A stretch of DNA of 64,000 nucleotides from Aedes albopictus (Eukaryota > Arthropoda > Insecta > Diptera > Culicidae), in contig NC_085136.1 of NCBI RefSeq assembly GCF_035046485.1, positions 297,515,080 through 297,579,079 of the forward strand, given 5' to 3'. This document shows positions 58,784 through 64,000 of this stretch, in pieces (position 1 is the first letter of the stretch; each line of letters begins with the position of its first letter). The notes beneath the pieces are model-generated. The model searched no databases, was not told the DNA's origin, and worked only from the letters and a program-made list of their open reading frames with translations. A program made the translations under genes and the position numbers.

Positions 58784-58811
58784 TATATAAGTAGGTACAT
58801 TGTGGTCAGTT
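58784..58811 (+). promoter_or_regulatory. Candidate core promoter: TATATAAG plus TCAGTT initiator
   Basis: TATATAAG (58784-58791) is followed by TCAGTT (58806-58811), which fits the arthropod initiator TCAKTY. The spacing of 24 bp from the first T of the TATA box to the A of TCA is shorter than the usual 28-31 bp. A weaker TCATTG with A at 58813 would give 29 bp. The downstream DNA changes to G/C-richer single-copy-like sequence. No gene can be attached. Confidence 0.35.
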
Positions 58812-59875
58812 CATTGGCCTCCGGGAGTCCAGCCGACATTGTCGACCGACCGTCAGAGAACTCTGTAGGTACCTACTACTGGAAAACGATTTCCAGTCAA
58901 CGGTGTGTGTGTTGTGTTGCTGGCAGATTGCCCCGAGAAAAGGATGGAGTTTATCCGTAGCCAACGACGACGACGAGTCGAACCAATCAATCAACAAGCA
59001 GCAGCGCTGGACAGCGTTGGATAGCGTAGGCAGGAAGGGCATTCTTTTGTTGATGATGGAAAGCATGTACCTTTGGGGAGCCACGGGCTTTCCGATGCAC
59101 TCCGTCGATGAATGACTAATTTTCCTTCGTCGTTGTTGTAGATATTGAGACAATTTGACGACTTGTCCGCAGTGAAAGTGTACTTAGCGATGTTTTCCGT
59201 CCTCGTGTAGATTTTATGGTAAATTAATTATAGTGAATAATTTTGTTTGTTGGCTACTATGAAGACTCTATCATATTATTACAAAAATTCGGTAGGTTTT
59301 GTTGAATTATCGACATATAGGTCTCTGGAATAACAACTTGAAAAAAAAAAACTCCGAACAAAACTTTTCCCAACAAACCCAACTTCCACAGCTCATTGAG
59401 TCCGTTCACTCCTCAGAGGCATCTCCTGAGGCGTGACCGCGTAACAAATTGCCACTCACTTCGGGATCGTCGTCGGTCAAAGCGACACATATGCATGTAC
59501 ATATGAAATGCATGCATGCATGCAGTAGAAAATGGTCCGGATCTGGGCATATTCGCGCGCGGTTGACTGTCGTTTTATTTCATACGAGCGCTTTCTGCAC
59601 TTTCCTCACACTAGATTTTATGCTGTTCAATTCACTTTTGGCCTCTATTATGCGCTTGAACGCCACATCACCACTACGCTTCTCTGTGCTGTTGTTACTA
59701 CTGCTCTGCTAACGAATGAAATTGCAACAGGGGCGGTTGGAATAAAATGTGACCTCTAATGTTCAGCTAGGCAGAGAAGCACCTTTCAGAAAAAAAGACT
59801 GTTCTGAAAATGTCTGGGTCTGATCTCTGGTCGCTGCAGAATTTATTTGTCAAGGAAATTTTGTTGTTTTTGTGT
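58812..59875. other. Single-copy-like DNA downstream of the candidate promoter
   Basis: Frames at 58806-59153 (-) and 58903-59115 (+) are open but the plus frame has no ATG start and neither has a domain. An (ATGC)n tract lies at about 59508-59524. This could be a leader exon, but I see nothing decisive. Confidence 0.3.
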
Positions 59876-59879
59876 GCAT

Positions 59880-60325
59880 TGAGACCTTTTAGAGTTCCCT
59901 GAAGCTCCCGGAACCCCCAGGAACCTGTTTGAAAGCACCTGATTCCACCTTAGTCGCCTCCGAGATCCCTCGAAGCGACTTTTAAACCCTTTGAGACCCC
60001 TTTAAACGCCCCTGCGACAAACATGGTGTCCCCTAAAACGCCCCTGACCCCTCTCGGAACCCCAATGAGATCATCTAAACTGCGTCTGAGGATCTCTGCA
60101 CAGTCCTGAGACCCCATAGAACCCTTTGGAAACCACTGGGACCACCTGAAACAGCCCTGTGACCTCATGGTATCCCCTGAGACCTCCGGGGATCCGTGTA
60201 ACGGTCATGAGACCTTCTGAAACCACATGAAAGTCCTTGAGATCTCCTGATACGCCCTGAAACCTTCAGGGGTCCCTTGAAACGCCAATGCAATCTCTCT
60301 TTGATTAACTCTTTAAACGCCCTCT
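59880..60325. repeat. Degenerate C-rich repeat (CCTGAGACCCC / TGAAACGCC)
   Basis: Loose units such as CCTGAGACCCC, CCCTGAAACGCC and GAGACCTTCTGAAACC recur with a period of about 10-12 bp or its double. The minus strand of the same theme is seen at 5.4 kb. Confidence 0.7.
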
Positions 60326-61500
60326 GGCTGTCGATGCCATAGGGTATCGGGATGCTTCGTTGGCATAGTCCCCTCGTTCGGCCTATCTCAAAGTTAACAA
60401 AAAACTCAAACAAACACGCATAACTGGATATCGGAAAATCTTTGCGGCAAACAACTGTAACATTTCGTTTCAATTTTAGCACTTTGGAGCATTAAAATTG
60501 AATGAAAATGTCACTTTGTTTAGCTTTTGTAGACGCCATGATTCTTCGGCTTAGTGGGTAGTCTATACACATGATCATAAATGGCATGATTCTGGAACAT
60601 CTCGAACTGACTTTTCAATAACTGAACATTTGATGCGACGGTCAAAGACGCTTTTTTAAATTTGTATATTTGTTTTCAGCGAATAATAAATATTTTACAA
60701 ATTGAATGTGGGCCGAATATTGAGGACATTTTTTTCACTATGTACCCAAATCTTGGCCTATCAGTAAAGTGACGTCAAAAACACCGATAAAGTGACGTCA
60801 ACAACATTGCTTGCGTAAGAACCAGAAAGAACGAACAGGAAGAAAGATTTTGTGTACGGTGACTGAAAAAATATAACACAATAATAGGGTTGCGTTGTTT
60901 CCGTAATAAATTAAGAAACAACTTTAGTTTAAGTAATTTATTTACAGTTTTTTAAAAATTTGGCTCCGAAAATATAACTTACAAGTAAGATTGGTAACAA
61001 ACATAGATAATACTTCAGCAGAAATATTGAAAAAATGAGATAATAAGTGGTTTTAGTGCATGGAAAGCAATAGGCCAACGTTGTATCCACCAATAGGCCA
61101 ATTTTTGTACCATAGACCAACGTTGCATACCATCGCATCGAATCTTTTCAACTTGATAAAGTAAATTCTTGAATATTTACGTTAATTTACTTCCAATTGG
61201 TGAAACATGCATTGCCTAGAGTGTGTAATAGGGTCAACATATTATTTCTAGTGCTATTAATTTATGAGTTATGGCCAAAATTGCCAAGGCGGCTTGCAAA
61301 TTAGGCCAAGGAACGGTACATATACCCTAGTTATTGTTATTATTTCATTTTCTTATGCACAGTATTGGTTCTGAATAGCTCTTCCTCTTTTTATGCAGGG
61401 CAGAAATAAAGGTTCAAAAATTGAAAGTTTGTAAAAATTACCTCCATATGCTTTACCTGAAGAAGATTCCACCCAAGTGTTGCAACGTCGAGTTATATTC
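60326..61500. other. AT-rich DNA with paired CRE-like sites, no gene
   Basis: Apart from the two sites noted separately, I see no gene or defined repeat. Confidence 0.35.
60770..60800 (+). promoter_or_regulatory. Two TGACGTCA (CRE-like) sites 23 bp apart
   Basis: TGACGTCA occurs at 60770-60777 and 60793-60800, each inside TAAAGTGACGTCAA. The 8-bp palindrome is the full consensus for CREB/ATF-type bZIP factors. The second looks like a direct duplication of the first. Confidence 0.4.
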
Positions 61501-61504
61501 AATA

Positions 61505-62183
61505 ACACTAGTTTACAAAATAAAACGAAAGTCGTGAACTTCTGTCAACGACCAAAATTTTTGAAGCACTATTTAGCACTGATTTCGAAACCGACCTTCA
61601 AAAATTTTTAAGTAGAACAGTTTTTGAGTTTTAGCTCAATATCGAGTTTTACAACTTTTCAAAATATGTAATTTACTAAAATACAAATATATTGCGTTTT
61701 GTTCAACCAATTTTAAATCTTTTTCCATAAATTAAAAGCTGAATACAATACTGTTCGATCATCTGAATACAGGTTTTGCGTCAGATTGATGAAATTCAAG
61801 ATATTGGCGAGTTTTAGGGACGATCTCCTTAAATTTTAGCAAAATTTCCAAAATTTTTTGAAGAAATGTATTTTTTCCAATAAGAAAAAAACAATTCAAA
61901 AATTATTTCTCGACGTTTATTTGACATATCATATGTAGGCGAGTTACAGTAAAAATTTCAGCTCAATCGGAGCATTGATTACGGAGAATGAGATGTTTGA
62001 AGTGAGCGACTTTGCTTAAAGATAGAACAAAAATCGATTTCAAATCATCAACCTTGTATGGAAAGTCGAAAAAATTTCCGCTCTACTGTAATTTTTTTCT
62101 TTTGCGTTTTCGAACTCAGGGCATGATTCTACACCAAAAATAATCATCAGCTTACCGAGTTCAAAAATGCTGTAAACTAGTGT
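61505..62183. mobile_element. 679-bp TIR element with ACACTAGTTTACA ends
   Basis: ACACTAGTTTACA begins the element and TGTAAACTAGTGT ends it. AATA flanks both ends (61501-61504 and 62184-62187), which could be a 4-bp target duplication. There is no coding region. The interior is AT-rich with motifs such as TTTCAGCTCAATCGGAGC. Confidence 0.55.
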
Positions 62184-62199
62184 AATAAATTCGTTTGAG

Positions 62200-64000
62200 T
62201 ACATGAAGGTTACCTAGCCGTTACAACTTACTATTGCGTCCATTTAGCTCCAAATAACCGTTTTATACCAACCACACCCCAACTTTTCTGCTCCCAGATT
62301 CCATTTTTATTATTTATTAGGACCCCTTTGCCGCCGAGAGGAACCATGCGAGTCGGGGCCCGCTCAATAGCGCCAAACGACAAGTGTTTTCCGACTGACT
62401 GTGAGCGCCGATTCCAATGGAATTCCTCCAGAAGTAGAGTAATGGAGTTTTATCTGCGGCGGCGCCGAGTGTGTAAAAGTGCAAGCAGTAGCAGCAGTGT
62501 AGTGTGGCTTGAATGGCATGACCGGATCACCAACAGTAGAAACGTATGACCGCGCACAAGGTGGCAATGAATTCCTCGGCTTTATGATTTCTGCTGCCTA
62601 CAAGTCAAATTGAATCAGTTCATATAGCTGTCGGAGAAAAAGAAAGTGCGCAGATTGGAATATTTTACGTTTGTAGTGTGTTACGTGGAATGCCTCGGTA
62701 ATTATAAAGTTCAAAATTTTCATTCGTAAATGTATAAATGCTTGCGAGTATTCAAAATTATTTTGTGGAAAGGTACAGGTAAGATACTCTATGCCCAAGG
62801 AAGTCAAGGCAATGTACATTACTAGAATTTACTACACGTCGTAAAGCCTCTACATAGTTATCTCCAAGGTTATCTCTTGTAACGATTATTTTATATTATA
62901 GTTTCTATCCCTTCACTTGCGTCACATAATCCTTTCATCCAATTGAAATCCTCCGGTGGGGATCAACCAAGGGATCAACCCAAAGAGTGAAAACAAACAA
63001 ACACTTTTCTTTTCCGTTCTTCGGGGTTCCGTCTTCCTCCTAAACACAACCGAGATTCCCATGGCCGCCCCGTCACCGTCAACCGAGCGGCATCCAAAGC
63101 AATATGTACCTAATGTAGAAACACGCTCACACCTCTATAATGATGATGCATTGACGCTTCTGCATCCATCTCTTGGCGCCTATGGTACTTTTCTCATCGT
63201 TTTCGAGTTTTTACAACCGATGGCTTCTCCTACAGGGATGTAGGTATGGTGATGATTATGATGATGATGATGATGACGGTGATGAACCACAAATCATCCA
63301 TACTGCAGCCAAGGGTCAACAACGTGCGAAGGTTGAACGTGGGGTTTTGGCGTGGCGGCGTTGGTTGTGTTTTACTGTTGTTTCTTTTTTTATATCCCAT
63401 AGACTCCGGTGATGGATGTCGCCTGTGGTAGGGCCAATAGAGATGTTGTTGTCACTCTGTTGAGGGGAAAAAAGGATATTCGTGGAAGTTAGATTTGTTC
63501 ATTGTAGGGAACATTTCTGTAGTTCCGAAAACGGGCTGGTCTGGTCGACAATTACAGATCTGTATAGCAATATTTTAACTAAAGCTCTTTCAGAGGGTGT
63601 TTTCTTCTTCTAAGCCATGGGGAGACAATCTGCTTAACAGACACTCGAACAGAACGTCCAGGTAGTGTCTACCAAAAAAAAAAAAAGTGAAAGCCAGAAC
63701 TACTCTTTCCCCGACTAAACAACATTCCCATGATCACCAAATCCACTCCGGAACCACCAAGAAGACATTGCTTCAGAGAGGGGTTAGTGCACATCGCACC
63801 CTCAACGGTAGCTGCGCAGACTGCAGCAACGAACATCGGTGACCCGCTTTGGGGAGTCCACCTAGGTACCATGCTGACGCTTAGCCAGTTTCTCGAGTGC
63901 TCCTTACCACACCCTTTCAGAGGCGTTTGAAGAAGCGTAAGGGTCGTTTCAGGGTAGTTTTTGGGAGCTCCTGTGGAATTTGAGAGTGCATAAGGTGGTT
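62200..64000. other. Single-copy-like DNA, no gene recognised
   Basis: The sequence is free of the main repeat families until a GTTTCAGGGTAG-type scrap at about 63940. A (GAT)n tract lies at 63249-63289 and a 13-A run near 63674. Frames at 62328-62549, 62956-63243 and 63669-63930 are open but show no domain, splice signal or codon evidence that convinces me. Confidence 0.35.
63249..63289 (+). repeat. (GAT)n microsatellite, interrupted
   Basis: A run of GAT triplets with a few substitutions. Confidence 0.85.

Noticed and set aside
58903..59115. A 70-codon frame downstream of the candidate promoter as its gene
   Set aside because: The frame opens with GTG, not ATG, has no domain, and the opposite strand is also open.

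Overview
The window looks like AT-rich insect nuclear DNA, most likely from an Aedes mosquito (Ae. aegypti or a close relative). The reasons are an RTE-clade non-LTR retrotransposon of the JAM1 type, several tRNA-derived SINEs, and very many TA-flanked palindromic MITEs and degenerate tandem repeats. No intact host gene is visible. The best trace of a host gene is one possible 127-bp exon near 41.1 kb. A TATA/initiator pair sits near 58.8 kb. The window is therefore best read as intergenic or deep intronic DNA built from layers of mobile elements. Long open frames come almost entirely from stop-free tandem arrays and are not genes.

Layout. 0.7-2.0 kb: a diverged tandem repeat with a CTAGGTGGCGC core. 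2.05-5.06 kb: a broken minus-strand RTE element carrying a 155-bp MITE. 5.7-6.8 kb: an interspersed repeat with a (GT)n tract and internal tandem units. 7.1-11.8 kb: two 156-bp MITEs and a nested pair of TA elements. 13.2-16.5 kb: two inverted copies of a CACAG-ended MITE, a C-tract MITE and a 1.9-kb near-perfect palindrome. 17-32 kb: degenerate 12-bp repeats interrupted by a tandem A/T-rich repeat, a tRNA-derived SINE, a 2.1-kb piggyBac-like foldback element, a 0.9-kb TA element and an RTE 3' tail. 33-35.5 kb: a SINE, single-copy-like DNA and a palindromic MITE. 35.7-44.35 kb: a satellite-rich domain with a 2.6-kb GA-rich array, a 23-bp minisatellite, 90 perfect copies of a 7-mer, a single-copy island with the possible exon, and a second 23-bp array. 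45.6-47.7 kb: a long-TIR element holding a SINE. 49-56.6 kb: a hairpin MITE, a SINE, a second copy of the 0.9-kb palindrome, a 1.6-kb TIR element with a nested MITE, and more 12-bp repeats. 56.8-58.3 kb: a Tigger/pogo-like element holding SINEs and a further MITE. 58.7-64 kb: mostly single-copy-like DNA with a candidate promoter, a short-period repeat, paired CRE-like sites and one more TIR element.

The elements do not work together as a gene system. What can be reconstructed is an insertion history. Several insertions can be dated relative to one another because target-site duplications are intact or because an empty copy of the host element lies elsewhere in the window. Two cross-cutting patterns stand out. 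Elements with unrelated ends share short phrases such as TCTTCGGCAAAGTT. A repeat series also appears to run from degenerate 12-bp units, through loose 23-bp dimers, to homogeneous 23-bp arrays. Family names are from recognition of sequence features and were not checked against any database.
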